Position numbers and translations under genes: made by a program
Notes under the pieces: generated by a model
Seen by the model: the letters and a program-made list of their open reading frames with translations, nothing else
What the model was told of the DNA's origin: nothing
Databases searched by the model: none
In this document: in pieces, positions 48,877 through 58,077 of the stretch
Numbering within the stretch: the first letter of the stretch is position 1
How the letters are laid out: every line of letters starts with the position of its first letter
Assembly (NCBI RefSeq): GCF_937958655.1
Contig: NZ_CALGNH010000024.1
Location: forward strand, 1 to 58,077
Reading direction: 5' to 3'
Source of the DNA: an uncultured Winogradskyella sp.
Lineage (GTDB): Bacteria > Bacteroidota > Bacteroidia > Flavobacteriales > Flavobacteriaceae
DNA length: 58,077 bases

Positions 48877-49659
48877 ATGCAAAAATTATTCTATTTACTA
48901 GTTCTAGTTAGTTCTACTGTGATTGCCCAAAAGCAAGTTAAGACAATACTAAAAGACTCAACTGTATTTAAAGCCAAGGCTATTTTTGGGGTCGATACCT
49001 TTGGCACTTTGTATTATACAACAGATGATAATACGTTTCATAAAAAGACTAAAGACACCACGATAACCTATACCAATTTTCAGCTTAGCGAAATTACCTC
49101 TGCCGATGCGTTTAATCCTTTAAAAATTAATTTGTTTTACAGAGACTTTAATACCGTTGTAATTTTAGATAACCGTTTGGCAGAAGTTTTTAAAATAGAT
49201 TTTAATACCGTACAACCTTACACAAATGTGAGTTTTGTTTCTACAGGATTTGATAATACACTTTGGATTTTTAATCAAGATTTACAGCAATTAGAGTTGT
49301 ACGATTATAAAACGAATAAAGTACGATTAAAAACAGTGCCTGTTCAGTCTCAAATACTAGATTTAAAAAGCGATTACAACAACTGTTACATGCTCACCGA
49401 AAATTATTTGTACGTGTATAGTTATTTTGGCAGCCTCATCGCTAAACATAAAAATACAGGTTATAAAAGTTTAGCGTTTAGCAAGGCACATTTGATTTTA
49501 AAAAAACAAGACAAACTCCATATTTTGTCTAAAAAAAGTGAAGATATACAACCGATTAAGCACCCAATTTTGTTAATAAGTCAGTTTTTAGTAACCAACG
49601 AAACCTTGTATATTTACCACGACGAAATTCTACGTCAATACCAACTTAAACTAGAATAA
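48877..49659 (+). CDS. Exported protein of unknown function, beta-propeller-like
   Basis: 260 residues, signal peptide ending VIAQ. The mature part is a series of short beta segments ending in aromatic turns (GTLYYTTDDNTFHKKT, TLWIFNQDLQQLELYDYKTNKV, YMLTENYLYVYSYFGSL), consistent with a beta-propeller but without a named repeat. It precedes the deoxynucleoside kinase gene by four bases and probably shares its transcript. In other flavobacteria such a pair is common, but the function is unknown to me. Confidence 0.6.
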   Translation: MQKLFYLLVLVSSTVIAQKQVKTILKDSTVFKAKAIFGVDTFGTLYYTTDDNTFHKKTKDTTITYTNFQLSEITSADAFNPLKINLFYRDFNTVVILDNRLAEVFKIDFNTVQPYTNVSFVSTGFDNTLWIFNQDLQQLELYDYKTNKVRLKTVPVQSQILDLKSDYNNCYMLTENYLYVYSYFGSLIAKHKNTGYKSLAFSKAHLILKKQDKLHILSKKSEDIQPIKHPILLISQFLVTNETLYIYHDEILRQYQLKLE

Positions 49660-49663
49660 GATT

Positions 49664-50278
49664 ATGCATGTTGCTGTCGCTGGAAATATAGGATCAGGAA
49701 AAACGACGCTCACAAAATTACTTGCCAAACACTACAAATGGGAAGCCCAATTAGAAGATGTTGTAGATAACCCATATTTAGATGATTTTTACAATCAGAT
49801 GGAACGTTGGAGCTTTAATTTACAAGTGTATTTCTTAAACAGTAGATTTCGTCAGGTCAATCAAATTCAATCTGGTAAAAAAGATATTATACAAGACCGT
49901 ACAATCTATGAAGATGCGCACATTTTTGCACCAAATCTGCATGCTATGGGTTTAATGACCAATCGCGATTTTGAAAACTATGCATCCTTATTTGAATTAA
50001 TGGAATCCTTTGTAAAAGGTCCAGATTTATTAATTTATTTACGCAGTTCTATTCCTAATTTAGTTGCCCAAATTCATAAACGTGGACGCGATTACGAAAA
50101 CACTATTAGTATTGATTACTTAAGCCGATTAAACGAACGTTATGAGGCTTGGATTTCTAAATACGATAAAGGCAACTTGCTTATTATAGATGTGGACGAT
50201 TTAGATTTTGTAACTAATCCTGAAGATTTAGGTGATATCATTAATAAAATTGATGCTCAGATTAACGGCTTATTTTAA
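49664..50278 (+). CDS. Deoxynucleoside kinase
   Basis: 204 residues, salvage kinase of the deoxyadenosine/deoxyguanosine kinase family. P-loop AGNIGSGKTTLTKLL (residues 6-20), the substrate motif QDRTIYEDAHIFA (near 84, DRS-type), and LID arginines in HKRGRDYE. Phosphorylates deoxynucleosides with ATP; which one cannot be told. Its stop codon overlaps by four bases the stop of the convergent App1-type gene. Confidence 0.95.
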   Translation: MHVAVAGNIGSGKTTLTKLLAKHYKWEAQLEDVVDNPYLDDFYNQMERWSFNLQVYFLNSRFRQVNQIQSGKKDIIQDRTIYEDAHIFAPNLHAMGLMTNRDFENYASLFELMESFVKGPDLLIYLRSSIPNLVAQIHKRGRDYENTISIDYLSRLNERYEAWISKYDKGNLLIIDVDDLDFVTNPEDLGDIINKIDAQINGLF

Positions 50279-51279
50279 GCAATAAACCCATGTTGTTTAG
50301 CATGCTCTATAGCTTGCGCACTAGTTTCAGCCATTACAACTTCGGTGGTTTTAAAGTGTTCTAATAAACTTCTAACACGTAGCATTTTCTTTTTATGCTT
50401 TACACTTCGTAAATAAATAGCTAGAATACGATCTGGGAATGCTGATGCAATTTCCATATAAATATCTGGGTCATGCTCTCCACTATCACCTATTAAAATA
50501 AAAGGTAAGTTTGGATAGGTTTTAAGAAGATTATATATTTCCTTTTGCTTTTGCGGTTGAGTATCTACAGATTTTTTTCTAAAAATATGCTTCATACTTC
50601 TTAATAAGATCGGTCCATTAGGAAAATCATTCTGCCTTAGAAACAACTCTAAATAACGGTATAAATTCCATGGACTATGGCTGACATAAAAAATAGGATT
50701 AGTATCAGTCCCTAAAGCCCCTTTATGCAGTTTATGGTAAAAATAAGCCGCACCTTCTAGAGGAATCCGAGCTGTAGCGTGCTTAAAAAAAGAATTAACA
50801 ATTACTCGCCACTTAAGTTTAGAGATAACACCTGTATGAAGAATCGTATCATCAATATCACTTATAACTCCGTATGCTGCATTAGAAGCTGGAATTAAAA
50901 TTTTGCCAGCAAACTTATTGTTATTTTGAATATAGTTTTTAATAACAGCATCGTCATAAGACAACTCAAAGGACAACCAACCTTCTTCATTAGATAGGGC
51001 TGCTAAATTTTGGAGATTTGCTTCAATTCTATAATACCCGTGATTATCTGTTTTGCCCTTTAAAACAGTTGCATCAGGAAGTGTTATGTGTATAGCTACA
51101 TGCTTTACTTCATCGGTTTCAAAACGTTTCCAGGTATTAAGCATCACTTGCCATAGATTCTGTTGATCTAAATTAATAGATTCATCTTCTAGAGCTCTAC
51201 CTCTTGCATAGAAATGTGAATTGGTGCCATAGCCTTGAAACGCTATTATTTGAAGCGGATCTTTTTTAAACCAGCCCAT
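50275..51279 (-). CDS. App1-family phosphatidate phosphatase-like protein (DUF2183)
   Basis: 334 residues. A beta-rich N-terminal domain at ~1-140 is followed by a HAD-type catalytic region with VISDIDDTILHTGVI (D-x-D-x-T near 147). Further motifs are FYVSHSPWNLYRYLELFL, ILLRSM and FILIGDSGEHDPDIY, the third HAD motif. The group includes yeast App1, a phosphatidic acid phosphatase; in bacteria the substrate is unknown. Convergent with the kinase gene, and a terminator for hppA lies just before its start. Confidence 0.9.
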   Translation of the reverse strand: MGWFKKDPLQIIAFQGYGTNSHFYARGRALEDESINLDQQNLWQVMLNTWKRFETDEVKHVAIHITLPDATVLKGKTDNHGYYRIEANLQNLAALSNEEGWLSFELSYDDAVIKNYIQNNNKFAGKILIPASNAAYGVISDIDDTILHTGVISKLKWRVIVNSFFKHATARIPLEGAAYFYHKLHKGALGTDTNPIFYVSHSPWNLYRYLELFLRQNDFPNGPILLRSMKHIFRKKSVDTQPQKQKEIYNLLKTYPNLPFILIGDSGEHDPDIYMEIASAFPDRILAIYLRSVKHKKKMLRVRSLLEHFKTTEVVMAETSAQAIEHAKQHGFIA

Positions 51280-51309
51280 GTTATAGTATTTTAAATAAAA
51301 GTAATAAAA

Positions 51310-51333
51310 AAACCACGCTCATTAGCGTGGTTT
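51310..51333 (-). terminator. Intrinsic terminator of hppA
   Basis: On the minus strand AAACCACGCT-aatg-AGCGTGGTTT is followed by a run of T. It lies 20 bases after the hppA stop and 31 bases before the App1-type gene start. Confidence 0.9.
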
Positions 51334-51353
51334 TAATTTCTAAACATTATTAT

Positions 51354-53777
51354 TTAATTTTTTGTCGTATTTACTTTTTGAATCACTATTTCAACCTCAT
51401 CAGTATCATTTTTTAATGTCTTTTCAAAAGCTTTGATTTGTTTTTCAACCTCTGCTTCAGTACCATCAAAAGTGATAACCTCACTTGTTTTTTTACCGTC
51501 TTTTATGGTCGTGTAATCTATAGTAGCTTTGGCCATATCTTTAGAAGCAACAGTCATCTGTACAGACACTTTATCTTCAATCGTTGCTAAACCATCCTCA
51601 GCACCATGTCCTCCCAAAATTGGAGCAATCACTAAACCAATTAAACAGGTTAACTTAATTAATATGTTCATTGATGGCCCTGAAGTATCTTTAAAAGGAT
51701 CTCCAACGGTATCACCAGTTACGGCTGCTTTATGCGCATCACTACCTTTGTAAGTCATCTTCCCATTAATTTCTACACCTGCTTCAAATGATTTTTTAGC
51801 ATTATCCCAAGCGCCACCAGCATTATTCTGAAAAATCGCCCAAAGCACACCAGACACAGAAACACCTGCCATGTAGCCACCTAACATTTCAGCAACGAGC
51901 TTATGATTTTCTGGATAGATAAGAATTCCTATTAATACAATTACAATAGGAAAACCAATGGTTAATAAACCTGGCAATAACATTTGTTTTAATGAGGCTT
52001 TTGTAGAAATATCTACACACTTATCGTATTCTGGCTTCCCTGTACCTTCCATAATACCGGGAATCTCTTTAAACTGACGACGTACTTCTTCTACCATTTC
52101 CATGGCTGCTTTACCAACAGAACTCATAGCTAATGCCGAGAATACAACGGGCACCATACCACCAACAAATAACATAGCTAAAACTGGCGCTTTAAAAATG
52201 TTTATGCCGTCGATATCAGTAAAGGTTACATAAGCTGCAAATAATGCTAATGCTGTTAAAGCTGCAGAAGCAATGGCAAATCCTTTACCTGTTGCAGCAG
52301 TAGTATTGCCCACCGAATCTAAAATATCTGTGCGCTCTCTTACTATTGGATCTTGCTCACTCATTTCAGCAATTCCACCTGCATTATCAGCAATAGGTCC
52401 AAAAGCATCAATTGCTAATTGCATTGCTGTTGTTGCCATCATAGCAGATGCAGCCATGGCTACGCCATAAAATCCTGCAAAAGCATAAGAGGACCAAATT
52501 GCAGCAGCAAATAATAGCACAGAGCTAAATGTAGATATCATACCTGTAGCTAAACCTGCAATAATATTAGTTGCAGCTCCTGTGCTAGATTGTTGTACGA
52601 TATTTAAAATTGGTTTTTTACCTAAACCTGTATAATATTCTGTAAAAGAAGAAATAGCACCACCAACAATTAAACCAACTAAAGTGGCATAGAATACGCG
52701 CATTGAAGAAATTTCTTTTAAGCCTTCACCAAAAAATTCCATCTTCATTGTTTCTGGTAACATCCAAGTTACCAAACCAAAACATGCTAGCGCTACCAAT
52801 ACGATAGACGTCCAGTTACCAATATTTAAAGCTTTTTGTACCTGGGCTTCTTTTGCATCATTAGATGATATTTTAACCAAAAATGTTCCAATAATAGAAA
52901 TTATAATTCCTACTCCTGCAATTGCCATAGGTAATAAGATGGTTCCTATACCACCAAAATTATCATTAATTGCACCTCCCATATCTTTAATGATATAGTT
53001 ACCTAGTACCATTGCCGCTAATACAGTTGCCACATAAGAGCCAAATAAATCTGCTCCCATACCTGCAACATCACCTACATTATCACCAACGTTATCTGCA
53101 ATGGTTGCTGGGTTACGCGGATCATCTTCAGGAATACCTGCTTCTACTTTACCTACCAAATCCGCTCCAACGTCGGCTGCTTTAGTATAGATACCACCAC
53201 CAACACGCGCAAATAAGGCAATAGACTCAGCACCTAATGAAAAACCAGCTAAGGTTTCTAATACCAACGTCATGTCTGTTGTATTTGTCCATTCTCCACC
53301 CATAAACATTTGGTAAAATATAATAAAGAAAGCTGTTAAACCTAATACCGCTAAACCTGCAACACCAAGTCCCATTACGGTACCACCGCCAAAAGAAACA
53401 CTTAGTGCTTTTGGTAAGCTTGTTTTTGCTGCTTGTGTAGTTCTAACATTAGTTTTTGTAGCTATACGCATGCCTATATTACCTGCAACAGCAGAGAAAA
53501 CTGCACCAACGATAAACGCTATTATAATCATCCAATGTGTAGTAGGTACAATCGCAGCAATACCTGCTAAGGCTAAACTTGCTCCAATAACAAAATAAGT
53601 AAGTAATTTATATTCTGCCTTTAGAAACGCTAATGCACCAACATAAATATGATCGGAAATCTCTTTCATTTTGCCATCGCCTGCGTCTTGCTTCATTACC
53701 CAAGAGCGCTTTACTCCCATATATATTAAGCCCAGAATTGCCAATATTACTGGCATATAAATCATGTATGATTCCAT
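51354..53777 (-). CDS. hppA: Membrane-bound ion-pumping pyrophosphatase HppA, K+-dependent type
   Basis: Couples pyrophosphate hydrolysis to Na+ and/or H+ export. 807 residues with about 16 membrane helices and the catalytic [53 protein letters not shown] near 195. In the K+-specificity segment ([10 protein letters not shown] near 490) the critical residue is Ala, which marks K+-dependent enzymes; K+-independent ones have Lys. Sodium transport is common in that class. The last ~85 residues ([19 protein letters not shown]...[16 protein letters not shown]) after the final helix are a charged extension absent from standard HppA. A soluble pyrophosphatase gene is adjacent. Confidence 0.95.
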   Translation of the reverse strand: MESYMIYMPVILAILGLIYMGVKRSWVMKQDAGDGKMKEISDHIYVGALAFLKAEYKLLTYFVIGASLALAGIAAIVPTTHWMIIIAFIVGAVFSAVAGNIGMRIATKTNVRTTQAAKTSLPKALSVSFGGGTVMGLGVAGLAVLGLTAFFIIFYQMFMGGEWTNTTDMTLVLETLAGFSLGAESIALFARVGGGIYTKAADVGADLVGKVEAGIPEDDPRNPATIADNVGDNVGDVAGMGADLFGSYVATVLAAMVLGNYIIKDMGGAINDNFGGIGTILLPMAIAGVGIIISIIGTFLVKISSNDAKEAQVQKALNIGNWTSIVLVALACFGLVTWMLPETMKMEFFGEGLKEISSMRVFYATLVGLIVGGAISSFTEYYTGLGKKPILNIVQQSSTGAATNIIAGLATGMISTFSSVLLFAAAIWSSYAFAGFYGVAMAASAMMATTAMQLAIDAFGPIADNAGGIAEMSEQDPIVRERTDILDSVGNTTAATGKGFAIASAALTALALFAAYVTFTDIDGINIFKAPVLAMLFVGGMVPVVFSALAMSSVGKAAMEMVEEVRRQFKEIPGIMEGTGKPEYDKCVDISTKASLKQMLLPGLLTIGFPIVIVLIGILIYPENHKLVAEMLGGYMAGVSVSGVLWAIFQNNAGGAWDNAKKSFEAGVEINGKMTYKGSDAHKAAVTGDTVGDPFKDTSGPSMNILIKLTCLIGLVIAPILGGHGAEDGLATIEDKVSVQMTVASKDMAKATIDYTTIKDGKKTSEVITFDGTEAEVEKQIKAFEKTLKNDTDEVEIVIQKVNTTKN

Positions 53778-53844
53778 ATTATAACTTTTAATTTTGATTA
53801 AATTTTAGCTGGGCTAAAGTAGTAAAATGAATGGGAATAGAAAA

Positions 53845-53871
53845 ACCCTTTAGCGAGTATTGCCAAAGGGT
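53845..53871 (-). terminator. Hairpin terminator after the soluble pyrophosphatase gene
   Basis: ACCCTTT pairs with AAAGGGT around a 13-base loop, with T-run on the minus strand (TTTTTCTATT). It separates ppa from hppA downstream. Confidence 0.75.
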
Positions 53872-53898
53872 CTTATAATTGCTAGTATTAAAAGCTAA

Positions 53899-54432
53899 TT
53901 AGATCTTAAAATCACCTTTTGCTTTGTGTTCACTATTTTCGTATCTCTCAATACATTTATTGTAAATTTTAATGGCTTCTGCTGCATCTCCCCAATCACC
54001 TACATCAACTTTCTTGTTTTCTAAATCTTTGTACACCTGAAAGAAATGTTCTATTTCTTTAAGACGATGCGGATTAAGATCAAAAACATCATTTCTTTTA
54101 CCCCAAATTGGATCTGAAACTGGGACGCAAACTATTTTTTCATCTGGCCCTTTCTCATCTGCCATATGAAACACGCCTATTGGCTTAACTTCCATGACGC
54201 ACATAGGGAACGTAGGCTCAGCAGTTAAAACGAGTACGTCTAAAGGATCGCCATCTAAGGCTAACGTTTCTGGCACAAAACCATAATCACCAGGATACAT
54301 CATGGATGAGAACAACATTCTATCAAAACGGATTTTGTGCAATTTAAAATCGTATTCGTACTTATTTCTACTCCCTTTTGGGATTTCAATTAAAACATCA
54401 AAAGTTATTTTCTTATCTATATTCATTGTCAT
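53899..54432 (-). CDS. ppa: Soluble inorganic pyrophosphatase, family I
   Basis: Hydrolyses PPi in the cytoplasm. 177 residues with IPKGSRNKYEYD (near 17), MLFSSMMYPGDYGFVPETLALDGDPLDVLVLTAEP with the D-x-D-P-x-D metal triad (near 66-76), and KKVDVGDWGDAAEA toward the C-terminus. The family I signature is unmistakable. Transcribed just upstream of hppA but behind a hairpin; having both soluble and ion-pumping pyrophosphatases side by side is common in Bacteroidota. Confidence 0.96.
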   Translation of the reverse strand: MTMNIDKKITFDVLIEIPKGSRNKYEYDFKLHKIRFDRMLFSSMMYPGDYGFVPETLALDGDPLDVLVLTAEPTFPMCVMEVKPIGVFHMADEKGPDEKIVCVPVSDPIWGKRNDVFDLNPHRLKEIEHFFQVYKDLENKKVDVGDWGDAAEAIKIYNKCIERYENSEHKAKGDFKI

Positions 54433-54690
54433 TCTAATTTTACCCCAAATTTGGGATGATAAATTTTTCAGGCCTCAAAGATAGCTAAGTCTTTAATTAA
54501 GACAACTAAAAAGCTTAAGGTTTTTAACAAACAACATCTTGTTACGATTTAATATGAGTATCTTTTTTTATGGCTTTTATAACATTGTACAAATTAGTCG
54601 TTGTAAAGAAAATTTGAAGACATAAATACTACACAATTTTCACTGACAAATATTCGTTTATTAAACGTTTATCTACATAATTAATCTTAA

Positions 54691-55140
54691 ATGAGATCGC
54701 GAAATATAAAATTAAAACCCGCAGTACTAGTACTAACTACTTTATTCTTTTCCCTAAATATAATAGGACAGGATACATTGAACGTAACTAGGTTTAATGA
54801 TGCACAGCTCATTAAAATCCTTAATTATGCTAACTTAATTGAAGGAATTGCCTCAGACTATTTTGACGTAAAAGTCTATAGTATTGAAAACGACTTATTC
54901 ACATCTAAAGATAAAAGAAGTAAATCGTTGTATCGTTTGCTGATTGCGGTTTCCGAAAGTGATGAATTTCCCCAGCAGAGCGTTTATGATATTGGACCGC
55001 TTTTAAACCCTGTAATTGTAGATTGGGTGGATATAAAGGATTGTGAAACTAACTTTATTATAGAACACGGAAACCCAATTCAACGTAAACAACTAAAATT
55101 ATATTTAAACACTAACGAATTAGTTGTTATTAATCAATGA
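54691..55140 (+). CDS. Exported protein of unknown function
   Basis: 149 residues. Signal peptide (ending IIGQ), then a compact domain: ILNYANLIEGIASDYFDVKVYSIENDLFTSKDKRSKSLYRLLIAVSESDEFPQQSVYDIGPLLNPVIVDWVDIKDCETNFIIEHGNPIQRKQLKLYL. One Cys in the mature part. Alone on the plus strand between two minus-strand genes. The 258-base gap upstream (54433-54690) showed no further feature. No family recognised. Confidence 0.65.
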   Translation: MRSRNIKLKPAVLVLTTLFFSLNIIGQDTLNVTRFNDAQLIKILNYANLIEGIASDYFDVKVYSIENDLFTSKDKRSKSLYRLLIAVSESDEFPQQSVYDIGPLLNPVIVDWVDIKDCETNFIIEHGNPIQRKQLKLYLNTNELVVINQ

Positions 55141-55245
55141 CGGTAGTTAACTTTTCTTTATAGCCCAAACATTAAAGTTTATAAAAAAACAAAAAAGTAT
55201 TATAAGAATAAGTGAGTATTGAATCAATAACTATAACCGTGTCCT

Positions 55246-57759
55246 TTAAAAATAAAATCCAAAACTACCTGTAACACCAAAACGTCTGGCATTAGGATTA
55301 TCTAAGTAATTCCCTCTAAAATTAAAATCTAATCTTAATATTTTAAAAATATTAGCAATGCCAAAACTATACTCGTAATAGATCCTTGTGTTTGGTGCAA
55401 TTAATGGAATCTCTACAGGATTTCCTGTGGTACTAAGCGCTCTATTTTCATCAGATAACTCCCCCCAGACTCCTCTAATACTAGCTATGGCTCTCAGATT
55501 GTACTTCTTTAAAAATGGAATTCTAGAAAACAGACGTCCATTAAAATTATGCTCTACGTGCATAGAGGTGTAGGTATCTGTTACAAATTCATAAAAATCT
55601 AATTGCGAAAAGGTATTATAGATTGAAAAATAGGTTTGATTACCAGGCACTACACTTAGGAGAGCCAAAGGTATTTCTCCAAAGGTTTTACCAGCCTCAA
55701 TGGATGTGGTGAGTCTTCCGAAACCTCCAACTTGCCATGGTTGTACGTAAGAGAACTGTACTTTAGTATAATCAAAATCACTATTAAACCAATTACGATC
55801 TCCTCTCGTTATTTGTGCAAAAAGCTTAGCAAAGTTATCATTTTTAGTTCTCCGTTCTACACCAAAGCCTGTCATTTCGCGCTTGGGATAAAGATTTAAG
55901 GCTAATCGTGTTTCAAATTGCCTCACCTCAGATGACACACCATTTAGAGCGTTAGGATCAATAAAATCTAAACTAAACGTTGGTGACGCAGAACTGATAG
56001 TTCTAAAACTACCATCTAATCGAATAACAAAATTGCGAAGTGGCTCTATTGACATTCCAAAGTTGGTTAATTTAATAGAACTGAGCTTATCATTAGCACC
56101 AGTATTTATAACTGAAGACGAAGCTAAACTACGCCCTAAAACATCGGTAGAACTTGTTAAACTAGCTCCTATTTGCTCCACATCGCGTCTATTACCACCA
56201 AATAATGTAAAGCGACTTTTTTTATCTAATAACCATTTGCCAGAAATACCATATTTAAACTTATCGTCTCTAAAGCCATAGGCTAAAAAACCTTCGAGTC
56301 GCCAAAGGTCATTACGCCCAAAGTAGGTTCTACCACCAGTTCGTAACCTCAGCCCTTCCACTTCGTTAAAACCAAAGGTTGAAAATATTGGACCATAATC
56401 AAAGTTAATACTAGGAAACTCAACGTAACCCGATGCTAGTATGCTACCAAGATTGTAAATACGCTTAAATTTATTAACCGTTTTAAGCGTATCTAGCATT
56501 TTATAAACCCCTTTTTCGTCCTTATTTAAGGCTTCTAGCCTATTCTTATCCCAAAAATCATCTTCTCTATTATAGACATCGGCATCGTAATTATAAACTT
56601 GCTTTTCGTAAAACTTAGGATCTTCTTTTGATTCATTAAAGAGATAATTATCGTAAAGTGTTGTTCTTTTACCATAAACACCTCTAGATTTTTCTTTCTT
56701 ATTGATTGCAAAATCTGATAAAAAATAGTCGCGCTTAATCAAAAACACAGAATCGTTAAGCACCTCAAATTCTTGTTCTATATAAATCTCCTTTACCCAA
56801 TTAATATTAGCACTTTTAGAAGCTTGGAGATTAATGTCTTTAATAGCGTATGTAGAGTCATTAACCCAAAAATCTCCTTTAAAAGTAAGCTCGTTTTTAC
56901 GTCTTGGGTAATAAATAATATTGTAACACCACTTATTGTCTATATAAGCACTATCGGATAGCACATAATTATAGGTTTGCACACCTGTTTTGCTTAAGGG
57001 ACTTACAAAACTCTTATCAAAAAATTTAAGGTAATTATCGTAGATATTATAATCTGCATACAAATCATCGATAAAATCTATAATCACCTGATTGTTACTA
57101 AAGCCAGAATTTTTATTTCCTTTTAAATCTTCGCGCTTTTCATTTTTAAGATTATTACCGTAAACTCTTTTAACAGATTCATTTAAAAAAATTGGCAAGT
57201 AGGTTTTTCCTGTAATTTTAGAAGTGTCAACTTCTTTAAACACAAACTCCATACCTTTAAAAAGTTTGCTTTTAATGAGGGAACTGTCAATGGTATTTAT
57301 ATCAAACTCAACCTTTTCGTACTGATCGTACTCATACTGGTTAAATTGCCTAAGTCCGTTCTTGCGCTTACGCTCCCAAATCTTTTTGAGTATACGTATT
57401 GCTGGATTCTCTGAAGCTTTTTTAGATTGCTTACCAGTAACAATAACAACCTCATTAAGGGAGGCGGCCTCTTCTATTAAAACAAACTTTAAATCGTAAT
57501 TAACACGTTTTGTGAGTGGTATTTCTAATACTTCAAAACCAATGAAAGATACTATTAAAGTCTCCCAAACTTCATCAGATTCTAAATAGAATTTTCCATC
57601 TTCATTGGTAATGGTTCCTTCTGTAGATCCTTTAAAAAGAACGTTTGCAAACGGAATAGGCTCATTACTTTGGTCATACACATAGCCACTTACCTTAGTT
57701 TGCGTAAAGGCACAAGTTATTCCCAAAAACAAAAAGAGTATGAGTAATTCCTTTTTCAT
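55246..57759 (-). CDS. DUF5686/carboxypeptidase-regulatory-like outer-membrane protein
   Basis: Starting at MKKELLILFLFLG (57759) the protein has a signal peptide (ending CAFTQ). A carboxypeptidase-regulatory-like domain at ~20-100 (SGYVYDQSNEPIPFANVLFKGSTEGTITNEDGKFYLES) is followed by a ~730-residue barrel-type DUF5686 region ending ARRFGVTGSFGFYF. An ATG five codons earlier was rejected as it adds FFYN before the signal. This is a large outer-membrane protein of unknown function, resembling TonB receptors in its N-terminal domain but lacking a plug. Confidence 0.9.
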   Translation of the reverse strand: MKKELLILFLFLGITCAFTQTKVSGYVYDQSNEPIPFANVLFKGSTEGTITNEDGKFYLESDEVWETLIVSFIGFEVLEIPLTKRVNYDLKFVLIEEAASLNEVVIVTGKQSKKASENPAIRILKKIWERKRKNGLRQFNQYEYDQYEKVEFDINTIDSSLIKSKLFKGMEFVFKEVDTSKITGKTYLPIFLNESVKRVYGNNLKNEKREDLKGNKNSGFSNNQVIIDFIDDLYADYNIYDNYLKFFDKSFVSPLSKTGVQTYNYVLSDSAYIDNKWCYNIIYYPRRKNELTFKGDFWVNDSTYAIKDINLQASKSANINWVKEIYIEQEFEVLNDSVFLIKRDYFLSDFAINKKEKSRGVYGKRTTLYDNYLFNESKEDPKFYEKQVYNYDADVYNREDDFWDKNRLEALNKDEKGVYKMLDTLKTVNKFKRIYNLGSILASGYVEFPSINFDYGPIFSTFGFNEVEGLRLRTGGRTYFGRNDLWRLEGFLAYGFRDDKFKYGISGKWLLDKKSRFTLFGGNRRDVEQIGASLTSSTDVLGRSLASSSVINTGANDKLSSIKLTNFGMSIEPLRNFVIRLDGSFRTISSASPTFSLDFIDPNALNGVSSEVRQFETRLALNLYPKREMTGFGVERRTKNDNFAKLFAQITRGDRNWFNSDFDYTKVQFSYVQPWQVGGFGRLTTSIEAGKTFGEIPLALLSVVPGNQTYFSIYNTFSQLDFYEFVTDTYTSMHVEHNFNGRLFSRIPFLKKYNLRAIASIRGVWGELSDENRALSTTGNPVEIPLIAPNTRIYYEYSFGIANIFKILRLDFNFRGNYLDNPNARRFGVTGSFGFYF

Positions 57760-57772
57760 ATTATAAAAAAAC

Positions 57773-57825
57773 AAACTTCATTAATAACCATGCTAAACTT
57801 TAGCTTTAGGTCACTAATGAAGTTT
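57773..57825 (-). terminator. Terminator of pdhB
   Basis: On the minus strand AAACTTCATTA pairs with TAATGAAGTTT across a 31-base loop (with nested CTAAA...TTTAG), followed by GTTTTTTT. Fits the 3' end of the pyruvate dehydrogenase gene that enters from the window edge. Confidence 0.75.
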
Positions 57826-57847
57826 ATTAAACGCAATTAAGTGCGAT

Positions 57848-58077
57848 TTATTTGTACATAACTTTTTTTACCGCTTTGATAACATCCGTACTATTAGGCA
57901 ACCATTCTTCTAAAAGCACTGGTGAGTATGGTGCTGGCGTATCTGCAGTATTAATTTTTACAATTGGTGCATCTAAGTAATCGAATGCTTCGGATTGCAC
58001 AAGGTAAGTAATTTCAGTAGCTACATTACCAAATGGCCACGCTTCTTCTAAAACCACCAATCTATTTGTTTTCTTAA
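57848..58077 (-). CDS. pdhB: Pyruvate dehydrogenase E1 component, beta subunit, C-terminal part
   Basis: Open to the end of the window, so only the last ~76 residues are seen: KKTNRLVVLEEAWPFGNVATEITYLVQSEAFDYLDAPIVKINTADTPAPYSPVLLEEWLPNSTDVIKAVKKVMYK. This is the transketolase C-terminal domain of E1 beta subunits (V-V-x-EE-x-W-P-x-G..V..I and D-x-P-x-P-Y). It forms part of the complex that turns pyruvate into acetyl-CoA. A branched-chain oxoacid dehydrogenase is the alternative. Confidence 0.85.
   Translation of the reverse strand, partial: KKTNRLVVLEEAWPFGNVATEITYLVQSEAFDYLDAPIVKINTADTPAPYSPVLLEEWLPNSTDVIKAVKKVMYK

Noticed and set aside
1..58077. tRNA or rRNA genes, CRISPR arrays, prophage or insertion-sequence genes
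   Set aside because: Looked for cloverleaf patterns in gaps, regularly spaced repeats and transposase or integrase motifs; none was found.

Overview
The window looks like a chromosomal segment of a low-GC marine or environmental member of the Flavobacteriaceae (Bacteroidota). The evidence is a gliding-motility ABC ATPase (GldA), a type IX secretion tail on a surface protein, GLPGLI and DUF5686 families, promoters of the TTG-N17-19-TAnnTTTG type, and very little Shine-Dalgarno sequence. No phage, insertion sequence, CRISPR array, rRNA or tRNA gene was seen. Most of it is core metabolism. Short dispersed palindromic repeats sit in many gene gaps and, in one case, inside a gene.

Layout. 1-16 kb: end of an AsmA/DUF748-type protein, an ECF sigma factor with a putative membrane anti-sigma partner and an outer-membrane barrel, a polyprenyl diphosphate synthase, a T9SS cargo protein, and housekeeping genes (rlmN, queA, aroA, MazG-type pyrophosphohydrolase, dtd, rsgA) around two tandem DUF3857/transglutaminase proteins. 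16.2-20.5 kb: a minus-strand operon for phenylalanine/tyrosine synthesis (prephenate dehydratase, aminotransferase, prephenate dehydrogenase, DAHP synthase-chorismate mutase). It is preceded by a 16-codon leader peptide in which half the residues are aromatic, and by mutually exclusive antiterminator and terminator hairpins. This is a classical amino-acid attenuator and the most striking regulatory element in the window. 20.6-24 kb: gldA, a small membrane protein, a DUF2807 lipoprotein, a PagL-like lipid A deacylase and a possible 32-residue membrane peptide.

24-38.5 kb is a sulfur block, all on the minus strand. A sulfite-forming and sulfite-reducing operon (DUF2061, CysH, siroheme sulfite reductase, two siroheme-synthesis enzymes, a ferredoxin reductase and a 2Fe-2S ferredoxin) has a palindromic operator candidate at its promoter, just downstream of an Rrf2-type regulator. 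Upstream is the methionine operon (homoserine dehydrogenase, O-succinylhomoserine sulfhydrylase, rhodanese, split MetH with a four-helix-bundle gene between the halves, then MetF). It is controlled by a textbook SAM-I riboswitch with a terminator. metK, on the other strand, has a different leader resembling a SAM-I/SAM-IV variant, so both arms of the divergent region probably sense SAM.

40-48.7 kb is an accessory envelope locus: a TonB-receptor-like barrel, three GLPGLI paralogues and a small exported protein, divergent from a histidine kinase/OmpR-type regulator pair. Three GTTAA repeats spaced exactly 10 bp apart lie in the divergent gap. 48.8-58 kb: a deoxynucleoside kinase, an App1-type phosphatase, a membrane pyrophosphatase with an unusual C-terminal extension next to a soluble pyrophosphatase, a DUF5686 outer-membrane protein, and the end of a pyruvate dehydrogenase E1 beta gene.
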